Source: DASZIT01 sp036268775
GTDB taxonomy: Bacteria > Actinomycetota > Acidimicrobiia > Acidimicrobiales > RAAP-2
Assembly (NCBI GenBank): GCA_036268775.1
Contig: DATATM010000031.1
Location: 263,310 to 327,309, forward strand
DNA length: 64,000 nucleotides
Direction: 5' to 3'
Below, piece after piece: positions 43,104-53,069 of this stretch; position 1 is the first letter of the stretch, and the number at the start of each line of letters is the position of its first letter. Under the pieces are notes generated by a model. That model worked only from the letters and a program-made list of their open reading frames with translations, was not told where the DNA came from and made no database searches. A program made the position numbers and the translations under genes.

Positions 43104-43699
43104 GTGCCGCCGACACCGCCGCCGCCGAGGCTTCCTCCGCCCCCTCCGATCCGGCATCCCCGGAAACCTCGGCCGATCCGGTGGCCCCCATCGAGGGCCC
43201 GGCGGGGACCGGCGGGCTCAGCGACTCCGGCGGGGGCAGCTCCCGGGTGCCGGGACGCCCGGTCCAAGAGATCGCCTTCCCCACCCGCCAGCAATACCTG
43301 TCGGTGGTGGAGGAGTATCACCGCAACGGGTTCGAGATGTGCGCCGACCTCTGCGGCGTCGACTACCTCACCCACTTCAACCGGCATCTGCCCGAAGGGG
43401 TCACCCCCGAGCGGTTCGAAGTGGTGGTCAACCTGTTGTCGTTGAGCACCGCCCGGCGGGTGCGGCTGCGGGTGCAGCTCCCCGATTCGGATCTGGTGGT
43501 GGGGTCGATCTTCAACGTCTACCCCGGGGTCGAGGCCATGGAGCGGGAGGCGTTCGACATGTTCGGGATCATCTTCGACGGCCATCCCGACCTGACCCGG
43601 ATCCTGATGCCCGAGGACTGGGAAGGCCACCCGCTGCGGAAGGACTACGGCGTGGGCCGGGTGCCGGTGCAGTTCAAGGGCGCCCCGGGGCCGAGATGA
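43100..43699 (+). CDS. nuoC: NADH-quinone oxidoreductase subunit C
   Basis: 199 residues. The 30-kDa subunit signature EREAFDMFGIIFDGHPDLTR and PEDWEGHPLRKDY is near the C-terminus. About 60 N-terminal residues (Ala/Ser/Pro-rich, acidic) precede the domain. Overlaps nuoB and nuoD by 4 nt each, and is not fused to nuoD. Confidence 0.95.
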   Translation: MSAADTAAAEASSAPSDPASPETSADPVAPIEGPAGTGGLSDSGGGSSRVPGRPVQEIAFPTRQQYLSVVEEYHRNGFEMCADLCGVDYLTHFNRHLPEGVTPERFEVVVNLLSLSTARRVRLRVQLPDSDLVVGSIFNVYPGVEAMEREAFDMFGIIFDGHPDLTRILMPEDWEGHPLRKDYGVGRVPVQFKGAPGPR

Positions 43700-45186
43700 A
43701 CGAAGAGACTTCGGATGCCCCCGAGGCTGGGGCGGGCGATACTGACGCGGACTCCGCGCAGCCGGCCCCTCGTCGCCCGGCCAGCACCCCCGCTCACCCC
43801 GACACCACGTTGCCCCCGCCGGTCTCCGGCCAGGAGTTCCTGAAAGCCGGGTCGGATGGCGCCACCCTCGGGTTGGAGACGGAGACCTCCGAAGGCCATC
43901 AGGAGCTGACCCGCCGGTCCACCACCGGAGCCGGCGAGCTGCGCCGGGAGGTGGGTGCCGTCCTCCGGCTGCCCGAGGGGGTAGCGGTCGACCCGTCGAA
44001 CATCGACGTGGAGCAGTCCGACGACCGGACCATGATCATCAACATGGGCCCCCAGCACCCGTCGACCCACGGGGTGCTCCGGCTGATGTTCGAGCTCGAC
44101 GGTGAGACGGTGCTGCGGACCAAGCCGGTGATCGGCTACCTCCACACCGGCATGGAGAAGACGGCCGAGGAGCTGACCTACGTCCAGGGGTCGACCAACG
44201 TCACCCGGATGGACTACCTGTCCCCGCTCCACAACGAGCTGGTGCTGTCGCTGGCCGTCGAGGCCCTGCTGGGCATTGAGCTGCCGGCCCGGGCCGATTG
44301 GATCCGGATGCTGATGACCGAGCTCAACCGGGTGTCGTCGCACCTGATGTGGATGGCCACCAACGGGATGGACCTCGGGTCCACCTCCATGATGATCTAC
44401 GGCTTCCGGGAGCGGGAGATGGTGCTGGCCTTCTTCGAGAAGACCACCGGCCTGCGGATGAACCACAACTTCATCCGGCCCGGGGGCGTCGCCGCCGACC
44501 TCCCCGACGGCTGGGAGGACGACGTCACCGTCATCTGCGACACCGTGCTGCCGAGAACCGACGAGTACGACGAGCTGCTCACCGGCCAGCCGCTTTTCCG
44601 CCAGCGGACCGAATCGATCGGGCGGCTGTCGGCCGAGGAGGCGCTGGCCCTCAGCCTGACCGGGCCCATCCTGCGGTCCACCGGGGTCCCCTGGGACCTC
44701 CGCCGATCGATGCCCTACCTGCGCTACGACGAGGTCGACTTCGACGTCATCGTCGGCACCTACGGCGACAACTTCGACCGCTACTCGGTCCGCCTCAACG
44801 AGATCCGGGAGTCGATCCGGATCATCCGGCAGATCGTGGAGAAGATGCCTCCCGGCGACTACCGGGTCCAGGACAAGAAGGTGACCCCGCCGCCGCGGGC
44901 CCGGATCGACGAGTCGATGGAAGCCCTCATCCACCACTTCAAGGTGTTCACCGAAGGCTTCAAGGTTCCCGAGGGCGAGGTCTACACCGCCATCGAGTCC
45001 CCCCGGGGGGAGCTCGGCTGTTACCTGGTGTCCGACGGCACCTCCAAGGCCTACCGGATGCACATCCGGGGCCCCAGCTTCGTCAACCTCCAGGCCCTCC
45101 CGCTGATGATGCGCGGCGGCCTGATCGCCGACGCGATTTCGGTGTGCTCGTCGGTCGACCCGGTGATGGGGGAGGTGGACCGGTGA
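43696..45186 (+). CDS. nuoD: NADH-quinone oxidoreductase subunit D
   Basis: 496 residues; the 49-kDa subunit forming the quinone pocket with NuoB. INMGPQHPSTHGVLR starts the conserved core at about residue 115, with EKTAEELTY, DYLSPLHNE and the C-terminal SVDPVMGEVDR. The first ~110 residues are a low-complexity acidic/Pro-rich extension. ATG 43696 overlaps nuoC. Confidence 0.96.
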   Translation: MNEETSDAPEAGAGDTDADSAQPAPRRPASTPAHPDTTLPPPVSGQEFLKAGSDGATLGLETETSEGHQELTRRSTTGAGELRREVGAVLRLPEGVAVDPSNIDVEQSDDRTMIINMGPQHPSTHGVLRLMFELDGETVLRTKPVIGYLHTGMEKTAEELTYVQGSTNVTRMDYLSPLHNELVLSLAVEALLGIELPARADWIRMLMTELNRVSSHLMWMATNGMDLGSTSMMIYGFREREMVLAFFEKTTGLRMNHNFIRPGGVAADLPDGWEDDVTVICDTVLPRTDEYDELLTGQPLFRQRTESIGRLSAEEALALSLTGPILRSTGVPWDLRRSMPYLRYDEVDFDVIVGTYGDNFDRYSVRLNEIRESIRIIRQIVEKMPPGDYRVQDKKVTPPPRARIDESMEALIHHFKVFTEGFKVPEGEVYTAIESPRGELGCYLVSDGTSKAYRMHIRGPSFVNLQALPLMMRGGLIADAISVCSSVDPVMGEVDR

Positions 45187-45875
45187 GCGACACCGCCCAA
45201 CCCGCCCCGCTGATCCGCCGGCGCCAAAGCGGAGGGCCGACCCCCAGCCCCACCCACCTCTCCGCCGACGTGGTCACCCGGGCCCGGAACCTGATCGCCC
45301 TCTATCCCGAGCCCCGCTCCGCCCTCATCCCCCTCTGCCACCTGGCCCAGGAGCAGGAGGGCTGGCTCACGCCCGGGGTCATGGTCGACATCGCCGCCCT
45401 CCTCGACATCACCCCGGCCGAGGTGCTCGGGACCGCCTCGTTCTACGACATGCTCCACACTGAGCCGGTCGGGTCCCACGTGGTGTCGGTCTGCACCAAC
45501 ATCGCCTGCCTGCTCAACGGGGCGGTGGAATTGCTGGAGCACGCCGAGTCGTCCCTCGGGATCAACTCAGGGGGGACCACCGCCGACGGCGCCATCACCC
45601 TCGAAGAGGCCGAGTGCCTGGCCGACTGTGACGCCGCCCCCTGCGTGCAGGTCAACCACCGCTATGTCGGCGCCCAGACCCCGGAGAGCTTCGATCAGCT
45701 GATGGCCGATCTCCGTTCGGGGGCGAGGGCGGCGGACATCCCCAGCCACGGGACGCTGAACCGGGTGGCGAGGTCGACCGGGCTCCAGGCCGATCGTTCG
45801 GAGATCGCCCGCGAGCGTTCGGCCATGGCCGACGCCCAGGCCGAGCGGGCCGCGGCCAAGAAGGCGGCCGGCTGA
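45183..45875 (+). CDS. nuoE: NADH-quinone oxidoreductase subunit E
   Basis: 230 residues; thioredoxin-like [2Fe-2S] (N1a) subunit with ligands C104, C109, C145 and C149 (VCTNIAC; AECLADC). An Ala/Arg-rich helical tail of ~45 residues follows the domain. GTG 45183 overlaps nuoD; the stop overlaps nuoF as TGATG. Confidence 0.95.
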   Translation: MSDTAQPAPLIRRRQSGGPTPSPTHLSADVVTRARNLIALYPEPRSALIPLCHLAQEQEGWLTPGVMVDIAALLDITPAEVLGTASFYDMLHTEPVGSHVVSVCTNIACLLNGAVELLEHAESSLGINSGGTTADGAITLEEAECLADCDAAPCVQVNHRYVGAQTPESFDQLMADLRSGARAADIPSHGTLNRVARSTGLQADRSEIARERSAMADAQAERAAAKKAAG

Positions 45876-47179
45876 TGCCGATCACCGACGTCCCGAAGAT
45901 CATCACCGGCCGGATCGGCCATGCCGACTCCCACACCCTGGAGCGCTACCTGGCCACCGGCGGGTACGACGGGCTGCGCAAGGCGCTGACCATGACCCCC
46001 GAGGAGGTGGTCCACGAGGTGGACACCGCCAGCCTGCTCGGCCGGGGTGGCGCCGGGTTCCCGGCCGGCCGCAAGTGGGCCATGCTCCGCAAGAACCCGG
46101 TCACCTACCTGGTGGTCAACGGCGACGAGAGCGAACCGGCCACCTTCAAGGACCACCTCCTGGTGGAGCGCGACCCCCATCAACTCATCGAGGGGGTGCT
46201 GATCGCCGCCTACGCGCTGCAGGTGTCCCAGGTGTTCATCTACCTGCGGGGCGAGTTCGCCCTCGGCCTGGAGCGGACCCAGGCCGCCCTCAACGACGCC
46301 TACTCCCACGGGGCGGTGGGCCGGGACATCTTCGGATCCGGGTTCTCCGTCGACGTGGTGGTCCATCCCGGGGCGGGCGCCTACATCTGCGGCGAGGAGA
46401 CCGCCCTGCTCGAGTCGCTGGAGGGCAAGCGGGGGTTCCCCCGGATCAAGCCGCCGTTCTTCCCGGCCGCCATCGGCCTCTACGGCGAGCCGACGGTGGT
46501 CAACAACGTCGAGACCATGTCCAACCTCCCCTGGATCGTGCTCAACGGCGGGGCCGCCTTCGCCGCCCTCGGGGAGGGCCGGTCCACCGGCACCCGGCTG
46601 TTCGCGCTGGCCGGCCACGTCAACAATCCCGGCGTCTTCGAGATCGAGATGGTCAAGACCACCTTCCGCGATCTGATCTTCGCCCCGGTGCTCGGCGGCG
46701 GCATTCCCCACGGGCGGGAGTTGAAGGCGTTCGTCCCCGGAGGGGTCTCGGCCCCCTGGTTCGGACCCGACCAGATCGACATCCCCCTCGGCCAGGACGA
46801 AGTGGCCGACGCCGGCTCCATGCTCGGCTCCGGCTCGGTGGTGGTGATGGACGACCACACCTGCGCAGTGCGGGCGTCGTGGCGGATCACCAAGTTCTTC
46901 GCCCGGGAGTCGTGCGGGCAGTGCACCCCCTGCCGGGAGGGATCCGGCTGGCTGGAGAAGATCATGGAGCGGATCGAGACCGGCTATGGCCGGGAGGAGG
47001 ACCTCGACCTCCTGCTCGACGCCTGCGACAACATCTCCCCCGGCCTCTCCTGGCCGCCGCAGCAGACCACCATCTGCGTGCTGGGACCGTCGATCCCATC
47101 GTCGATCGGGTCGGCCATCCAGATGTTCCGCGATGAGTTCCTCGTCCATATCAAGGAGGGGGGCTGTCCTTTTGACTGA
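45875..47179 (+). CDS. nuoF: NADH-quinone oxidoreductase subunit F
   Basis: 434 residues; the NADH- and FMN-binding subunit. GRGGAGFPAGRKW binds NADH, NGDESEPATFKD and GAYICGEETALLES bind FMN, and ESCGQCTPCREG with a later Cys holds cluster N3. Presence of E, F and G shows a NADH-input complex I, not the F420-type variant. Confidence 0.96.
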   Translation: MPITDVPKIITGRIGHADSHTLERYLATGGYDGLRKALTMTPEEVVHEVDTASLLGRGGAGFPAGRKWAMLRKNPVTYLVVNGDESEPATFKDHLLVERDPHQLIEGVLIAAYALQVSQVFIYLRGEFALGLERTQAALNDAYSHGAVGRDIFGSGFSVDVVVHPGAGAYICGEETALLESLEGKRGFPRIKPPFFPAAIGLYGEPTVVNNVETMSNLPWIVLNGGAAFAALGEGRSTGTRLFALAGHVNNPGVFEIEMVKTTFRDLIFAPVLGGGIPHGRELKAFVPGGVSAPWFGPDQIDIPLGQDEVADAGSMLGSGSVVVMDDHTCAVRASWRITKFFARESCGQCTPCREGSGWLEKIMERIETGYGREEDLDLLLDACDNISPGLSWPPQQTTICVLGPSIPSSIGSAIQMFRDEFLVHIKEGGCPFD

Positions 47180-50060
47180 CCGGGCCACCACCACCGAACC
47201 CGCCCACACCGTACCGGTCGAAGACACCGAGGAGCGGGTCAACTTCACCCTCGACGGGCGCCCGGCGTCCGGGGTCAAGGGGGAGATGCTGATCGCCGCC
47301 GCCGAGCGAGCCGGCACCTTCATCCCCCGGTTCTGCTACCACCCGCGGATGAAGTCGGTCGGGGTGTGCCGGATGTGCCTGGTGGAGGTCAGCGGCCCCC
47401 GGGGAGCGTCGCTCCAACCCAGCTGCTTCGTGGAAGTGGCGGAGGGGTCCGAGGTCATCACCACCTCCGACAAGGTCAAGAAGGCCCAGGACGGGGTGCT
47501 CGAGTTCCTGTTGATCAACCACCCGCTCGACTGCCCGGTGTGTGACAAGGGGGGCGAGTGCCCCCTCCAGGACCAGACCCTGGCCTACGGCCCGGGGGAG
47601 ACCCGGTTCGTCGAGGAGAAGCGCCACTTCGAGAAGCCGGTTCCCATCTCCGAACTGGTGCTGCTCGACCGGGAGCGGTGCATCCAGTGCAGCCGCTGCA
47701 CCCGGTTCGCCGCCGAAGTCGCCGGTGAGGCCCAGATCGACTTCATCGGCCGGGCCGACCAGCTCGAGGTCAACGTCTTCCCCGAGCTGCCGTTCACCTC
47801 CTACTTCTCCGGCAACACCGTCCAGATCTGCCCGGTAGGGGCGCTCACCGCGGTGCCCTACCGGTTCTCCTCCCGCCCCTGGGACCTCGATCAGGTGGAG
47901 TCGACCTGCACCACCTGCGCGGTGGGATGCCGGGTGGCCGTCCAGTCCTCCTCCAACCGGGTCACCCGGCTGTTGGGCATCGACTCCGACCCGGTCAACC
48001 ACGGCTGGCTGTGCGACAAGGGCCGGTTCGCCTTCGAGTCGGTCAACAGTGAGGACCGGCTGACCGAGCCGATGGTCCGCAAGGCCGGCGAGCTGGTCAA
48101 CGTGTCGTGGTACGAGGCGCTGGAAGTGGTGGCCGACGGACTGCGGGCCGCCACCCAGAACGACAACGGCCCCGGCGGGGTCGGGATCATCGGCGGCGCC
48201 CGCCTCACCAATGAAGGGGCCTACACCTGGGCCCGGCTGGCCAAGGGGATTCTGGGCACCGACTCGGTCGACGCCCAGCTGGGCGATGGCCTCCCGGCCG
48301 AGGTGGTGCTCGGCCTCCCGCGGGCGACCATCGACGAGGCGGTCGGGGCGGACACCGTGATCGTGGTGTCCGGCGACCTCCGGGAGGAACTACCGGTGCT
48401 GTTCCTCCGGCTGCGGTCGGAGATCGTCGACGGCGACCTCTCCCTGGTCGAGCTCTCCCCGCAGGCCACCTCGTTGACCCCCCACGCCGCGGTGTCGTTG
48501 CGGTATGTGCCGGGTGCCGCCTCCGAGTTGGCCAAGGCGGTGACCGATCCCGGCGCCGCGGTTCCCTCCACCGTCGACGCGGCGGATCTGGCCGAGGCCC
48601 GGCGGCTGGCGGGCGCCGACAAGGTGGTGGTGGTGGTGGGACGGCCGTCGCTGGCCGAAGACGGAGCGCTGGTGGCCGACGCCGTCCAGCAGCTGGCCCG
48701 GGCCCTCCCCAACGCCACCTTCCTTCCCGCCCTCCGGCGGGGCAACGTGATGGGGGCCCTGGACATGGGTCTGTCCCCGGGAGTGCTGCCCGGCCGGGTG
48801 GGCCTCGACGCCGGGCGCCAGTGGTTCACCGAGGCGTGGGGCAAGGTGCCGCAGACCCGGGGCCTCGATACCACCGAGATCCTTCGCTCCGCGGCCGGCG
48901 ACGGGGGCGGTACCGATGCGGGCGGGAGCGACGGCGGGTCCAGCTCCGGTGCGGGCGGGAGCCGAGTCCGGGCCCTGGTCATCCTGGGGGCTGATCCACT
49001 CACCGACTTCCCCGACGCCGACCTGGCCCGACGGGGTTTGGCCGGGGCCGACTTCGTGGTGTCGGTGGCGTCGTCGCCCAGCCCGCTCTGTGACCACGCC
49101 GATGTGGTGCTCCCGGCCGCCGAGGCTCACGAGCGACCCGGGACCACCACCAACATCGAGGGCCGGATCAGCCGGCTCGGGCAGAAGCTGGTCCAGCCGG
49201 GTCAGTCCTGGCCGGACTGGATGATCGCCGCCGAACTCGCCGTCCACCTGGATGCTGACCTCGGCCTCGACTCGGTGATCGATGTCTGGAACGAGATCGA
49301 GCGGCTGGCCCCCGCTTACCGGGGCATCACCCGGGCCATCCTCGACGCTCCCGCCGCCACCGACGGGGTGGTCGCCCCGCTGACCGTCACCCCGGTGGCC
49401 TTCACCCGCCGCCGCGGTGCCCCCCTCCTCGACCCCATCGCCTTCCCGGGGGTGGAGTCCGTCGAGCAGCAGGGCGCCCCTCCCCGGGCCGGGTTGGCCG
49501 AGGCCCGCACCGCCGGGATCGGCATGGGTGCCTTTGCGGCCGCGGCGGCAGCTGCGGTCGCCGTCGCCTTCGCGGCGGCCGAAGCCGACTCTGACTCCGG
49601 CTCTGAGACTGGCACCGGCTCTGACTCCGGCCCCAAGACCGGAGCTCCTCCGGTCACCCCGGCCATCCCCCCGCCCCCGACGTTGAGCGGGCCGTTCGAG
49701 ATCAGTGTCCCCCGGGTGACACTCACCGACAGTTACTCGATGCGATTGGTCGTCTCCCGCCGTCTCTACGACCGGGGGGCGGCGGTTGACGCCGTCCCGG
49801 TGCTGGCCGGGCTGATTCCCGAGTCGCCCCTCCGGGTCAACCCCCACGACCTCGACGACCTCGGGGTGGCGGCCGGCGGGAACGTCAAGGTGCGGACGGC
49901 CACCACCTCGCTGGTGCTGGCCGCGGTGCCGGATCCGTCGCTGCCCCGCAAAGTGGTGGCCACCGACTTCAACGTCCCGTTGACCGAGGGGACGGCGGCT
50001 GACCTCATCGACGCCACCTCGCCCTCGCCGGTGGTCGAAGTCCGCCTGGAGACTCCATGA
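47172..50060 (+). CDS. nuoG: NADH-quinone oxidoreductase subunit G
   Basis: 962 residues from TTG 47172, which overlaps the nuoF stop by 8 nt and has AAGGAGG at 47153-47159. N-terminal [2Fe-2S] ligands in FCYHPRMKSVGVCRMC; N5 in CPVCDKGGECPLQD; two-cluster segment CIQCSRC; then a molybdopterin-oxidoreductase-type domain opening CTTCAVGC. Near residues 780-830 an Ala-rich run and a Asp/Ser/Gly/Thr acidic run (SDSGSETGTGSDSG) form an unusual linker before the C-terminal beta-domain. Confidence 0.93.
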   Translation: MTDRATTTEPAHTVPVEDTEERVNFTLDGRPASGVKGEMLIAAAERAGTFIPRFCYHPRMKSVGVCRMCLVEVSGPRGASLQPSCFVEVAEGSEVITTSDKVKKAQDGVLEFLLINHPLDCPVCDKGGECPLQDQTLAYGPGETRFVEEKRHFEKPVPISELVLLDRERCIQCSRCTRFAAEVAGEAQIDFIGRADQLEVNVFPELPFTSYFSGNTVQICPVGALTAVPYRFSSRPWDLDQVESTCTTCAVGCRVAVQSSSNRVTRLLGIDSDPVNHGWLCDKGRFAFESVNSEDRLTEPMVRKAGELVNVSWYEALEVVADGLRAATQNDNGPGGVGIIGGARLTNEGAYTWARLAKGILGTDSVDAQLGDGLPAEVVLGLPRATIDEAVGADTVIVVSGDLREELPVLFLRLRSEIVDGDLSLVELSPQATSLTPHAAVSLRYVPGAASELAKAVTDPGAAVPSTVDAADLAEARRLAGADKVVVVVGRPSLAEDGALVADAVQQLARALPNATFLPALRRGNVMGALDMGLSPGVLPGRVGLDAGRQWFTEAWGKVPQTRGLDTTEILRSAAGDGGGTDAGGSDGGSSSGAGGSRVRALVILGADPLTDFPDADLARRGLAGADFVVSVASSPSPLCDHADVVLPAAEAHERPGTTTNIEGRISRLGQKLVQPGQSWPDWMIAAELAVHLDADLGLDSVIDVWNEIERLAPAYRGITRAILDAPAATDGVVAPLTVTPVAFTRRRGAPLLDPIAFPGVESVEQQGAPPRAGLAEARTAGIGMGAFAAAAAAAVAVAFAAAEADSDSGSETGTGSDSGPKTGAPPVTPAIPPPPTLSGPFEISVPRVTLTDSYSMRLVVSRRLYDRGAAVDAVPVLAGLIPESPLRVNPHDLDDLGVAAGGNVKVRTATTSLVLAAVPDPSLPRKVVATDFNVPLTEGTAADLIDATSPSPVVEVRLETP

Positions 50061-51364
50061 GTCATCTCCTCGCCACCCTCCCGTCGCTGCTTGGCACCAA
50101 CGACCCGCTCTACAACGGCGGAGTCGACTGGGTCGTCTTCCTCATCGTCATCATCAAGGTGCTGGTGGTGTTCGCCGCCCTGATGGTGGCGGTCATGCTG
50201 ATGATCTGGTTCGAGCGCAAGGTCATCTCCGACATGCAGAGCCGGATCGGCCCCAACCGGGCCGGCCCGTTCGGCATCCTCCAGACGCTGGCCGACGGGA
50301 TCAAGCTGTTCTTCAAAGAGGACCTCCTCCCCGAGCGGGCCGACCGGATCGTGTTCAAACTGGCACCGTACCTGGCCATCCTGCCGGCGTTCCTGGCGTT
50401 CGCCATCGTGCCCATCGGCGGCGAAGTGACCATCGCCCGTCACACCTTCGAACTGCAACTGGCCGATCCGCCCATGGGCATCCTGTTCCTGTTGGCCATG
50501 TCCTCCATCGGCGTCTACGGGGTGATGCTGGCCGGCTGGTCCTCCGGATCGAAGTATCCGCTGCTCGGCTCGGTGCGGGCCTCGGCTCAGATGATCTCCT
50601 ACGAGGCCGCCCTGGGCATGACCGTGGTGATGGTGGTGCTGATCAGCGGGTCGCTCAGCACCCGGAACATCGTCAACGCCCAGGCCCTCCACCTCTGGCA
50701 GTGGAACGCCATCCGACTCGGGGTCATCCCCTTCGTCATCTTCTTCATCGCCATCATCGCCGAGACCAACCGGCCCCCCTTCGACCTGGTGGAAGCCGAC
50801 TCCGAGCTGGTGGGCGGGTTCGTCACCGAGTACTCGTCCATCCGGTTCGCCCTGTTCTTCCTCTCCGAGTTCATGAACACCATCACCATGTCGGCCATCA
50901 CCGTGACCCTGTTCTTCGGTGGCCCCGATGGGCCCATCCCCCACATCCCCCACACCCAGTGGCTGTGGCCGATCCTGTGGTTCCTGGGCAAGACCATCGT
51001 GTTCCTGTTCGTCTTCGTCTGGTTGCGGGCGGCACTCCCGCGGCTCCGCTACGACCAGCTGATGGACCTGGGCTGGAAGCGGCTGATCCCGCTGTCGTTG
51101 GGGTGGCTGCTCATCGTGGCCGGCTTCGTCATCGACGGGTGGTGGGGGTTGGCCATGACCGCCGCGGTGGTGGTGGCCAGCGTGCTGATCACCCGGGCCT
51201 TCCTGATCGGCGGCGAGCGCGAGGAGGCCCACGCCATCCTTCCCCCCGTCGGCGTCCGGCTCTGGAACCGGCCCGAGGTCCCGGTAGCTACCGGGCCCCC
51301 GCCGGCCGGATCGTCCCCGCCCGGCAGCTCGTCGTCCCCGTCACCTGAGGGAGGTGGTGCCTGA
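50057..51364 (+). CDS. nuoH: NADH-quinone oxidoreductase subunit H
   Basis: 435 residues, eight or so membrane helices. WFERKVISDMQSRIGPNRAG and the quinone-loop AETNRPPFDLVEAESE-type segment (here ETNRPPFDLVEADSELVGG) are diagnostic. The C-terminal ~35 residues are Pro/Ser-rich. Overlaps nuoG (ATGA) and nuoI (TGATG). Confidence 0.96.
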   Translation: MSHLLATLPSLLGTNDPLYNGGVDWVVFLIVIIKVLVVFAALMVAVMLMIWFERKVISDMQSRIGPNRAGPFGILQTLADGIKLFFKEDLLPERADRIVFKLAPYLAILPAFLAFAIVPIGGEVTIARHTFELQLADPPMGILFLLAMSSIGVYGVMLAGWSSGSKYPLLGSVRASAQMISYEAALGMTVVMVVLISGSLSTRNIVNAQALHLWQWNAIRLGVIPFVIFFIAIIAETNRPPFDLVEADSELVGGFVTEYSSIRFALFFLSEFMNTITMSAITVTLFFGGPDGPIPHIPHTQWLWPILWFLGKTIVFLFVFVWLRAALPRLRYDQLMDLGWKRLIPLSLGWLLIVAGFVIDGWWGLAMTAAVVVASVLITRAFLIGGEREEAHAILPPVGVRLWNRPEVPVATGPPPAGSSPPGSSSSPSPEGGGA

Positions 51365-52296
51365 TGCCCACGCCCGAACCCCCCAAGCAGCGCCAGAACA
51401 TCCTGGGCGGATTCAAGCTCACCCTCGAGCACCTGGGGCGCCAACCGGTCACCCGTCAGTACCCGGAGGAGAAGCGGCCCAAGCAGCCGCGCCAGCACGG
51501 TCGCCACGTCCTCAACAAGTACGAGGACGGCACCGAGAAGTGCATCGGCTGCGAGCTGTGTGCCGGGGTCTGCCCCGCCGACTGCATCTACGTCCGGGGT
51601 CTCGACAATCCGCCCGATCACCCGGTGTCCCCCGGGGAGCGCTACGGCTACATCTACGAGATCAACTTCTTGCGTTGCATCCACTGCGACATGTGCGTGG
51701 AGGCCTGCCCGACCGAGGCCATCACCGAGACCAAGCTGATGGAGTTCTCCTTCACCAACCGCAACGACGCTATCTACACCAAGAACGAATTGTTGGTCGA
51801 TGACGACGGGAATCCTCAGCACCTGCCCTGGGAGGACTGGCGGGAGGAGGATCAGCTCCATACCTCGGGATGGATGCGGGCCACCTCCCCGTCGGGGAGC
51901 GCCGAATACGAGGGCCAGGTCCAATGGTCGGGGGAACTCGGCTTCGGGGTCCGGGCCCCGGAAGGCGGCCAGAGCGGTCTTCGGGACGACGCCGCCACCG
52001 GCACCCGGCTGTTGCGGAGCACCCTCGAGCACCACCTCCGCCCGGTTGATGTCCCCGCCGCCCGTCGGGGTCCCCGGGGTGCCATCGGCCGGATGATCCA
52101 GAAGGCCGAACGGTTCGCCCCCGGAGCCGGGAAGAAATATCGCCTCAAATCCGATTCCGACTACTCCGCGGCGCTGACCGCTGGGAACACCGAGCGCGAC
52201 TCGGTTCCCGAGCCCACCACCGCCCCGGCCACCACCGCCCCGGCCACCACCGCCCCGGCCACCCCTGCCGCCACTACCGATGAGGACGCCGGATGA
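51364..52296 (+). CDS. nuoI: NADH-quinone oxidoreductase subunit I with long C-terminal extension
   Basis: 310 residues against the usual 160-200. Two [4Fe-4S] clusters: C60, C63, C66, C70 and C105, C108, C111, C115. The conserved domain ends near residue 165. Beyond it lie ~145 residues of unrecognised sequence ending in TTAPATTAPATTAPA-type repeats. Overlaps nuoJ by 4 nt. Confidence 0.94.
   Translation: MPTPEPPKQRQNILGGFKLTLEHLGRQPVTRQYPEEKRPKQPRQHGRHVLNKYEDGTEKCIGCELCAGVCPADCIYVRGLDNPPDHPVSPGERYGYIYEINFLRCIHCDMCVEACPTEAITETKLMEFSFTNRNDAIYTKNELLVDDDGNPQHLPWEDWREEDQLHTSGWMRATSPSGSAEYEGQVQWSGELGFGVRAPEGGQSGLRDDAATGTRLLRSTLEHHLRPVDVPAARRGPRGAIGRMIQKAERFAPGAGKKYRLKSDSDYSAALTAGNTERDSVPEPTTAPATTAPATTAPATPAATTDEDAG
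52220..52264. repeat. 15-nt tandem repeat in the nuoI tail
   Basis: ACCACCGCCCCGGCC is repeated three times with near-perfect identity, coding for TTAPA units. In-frame period, so copy-number changes would not disrupt nuoI. Confidence 0.75.
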
Positions 52297-53069
52297 CGGC
52301 CGCCGTCGTCCACGGCCTGTTGCTGGCCGCCGCCACCGCCACCGGTCACGCTTCCGCCGTCGATTGGGGGACGTTCGGGGTGGCCACCGCCATCGTCCTG
52401 TCCGGAGCGATCGGGGTGGTGATCGCCCGCAACCCGGTGCATGGGGCGTTGATGCTGGTGATGACCCTGTTCGGGATCGCGGTGCTCTTCGTCCTCCAGC
52501 GGGACGACTTCCTGGCCGCCGTCCAGGTCATCGTCTACGCCGGTGCCATCGTGGTGCTGTTCCTGTTCGTGATCATGTTCCTCGGGGTGGATCGGGAAGA
52601 GAACATTGCCGCCGAGCCCCTCCGGGGGCAGCGGCCTCTGGCGGTCGCCCTGGTAGCCCTGGGCGTGACCGGCCTATTGTTGCTCGGCGAGATCTCCAAG
52701 TGGACGACCGGGGCGCCGTCGGTGGCCGGCTCCACCGATACCTCGACTTCCAACGTGGCCCAGCTGGGGACGTCGGTTTACACCACCTATCTGTTCCCCT
52801 TCGAGATCACCTCGGCGCTGCTGGTCATCGCGGTGGTCGGGGCGGTGGCGCTGGCCCGCCGGCCGCCGATGGCCGACCTCTCCCGGGTTCCCGATACCGA
52901 ACTGCAGATCGCCGAGAGTGCCGGTGCCGGTGCCGGTGCCAGTGCCGCCGGCCAGGATGCCCCGTCGGAGCCGGACGATCCCGCCTCGGACGCCGAGTCG
53001 CCGGGCAGCCCGGAGGCCGGCAACCCTACGGCGGAGACGGAAGACGCCCACCAGGAGGTGACGCCATGA
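52293..53069 (+). CDS. nuoJ: NADH-quinone oxidoreductase subunit J
   Basis: 258 residues, five membrane helices. GVVIARNPVHGALMLVM and QVIVYAGAIVVLFLFVIMFL are family signatures. The last ~65 residues form an Ala/Gly/Glu/Ser-rich tail. The stop overlaps nuoK, whose CAGGAGGTG ribosome-binding site lies inside this gene. Confidence 0.95.
   Translation: MTAAVVHGLLLAAATATGHASAVDWGTFGVATAIVLSGAIGVVIARNPVHGALMLVMTLFGIAVLFVLQRDDFLAAVQVIVYAGAIVVLFLFVIMFLGVDREENIAAEPLRGQRPLAVALVALGVTGLLLLGEISKWTTGAPSVAGSTDTSTSNVAQLGTSVYTTYLFPFEITSALLVIAVVGAVALARRPPMADLSRVPDTELQIAESAGAGAGASAAGQDAPSEPDDPASDAESPGSPEAGNPTAETEDAHQEVTP

Noticed and set aside
41721..43157. Extension of the minus-strand flavoprotein frame across nuoA and nuoB to give a 936-residue protein
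   Set aside because: The added part lies opposite the nuo genes, is Gly/His/Asp-rich like other antisense shadows here, and the flavoprotein has a good GTG start at 41720.
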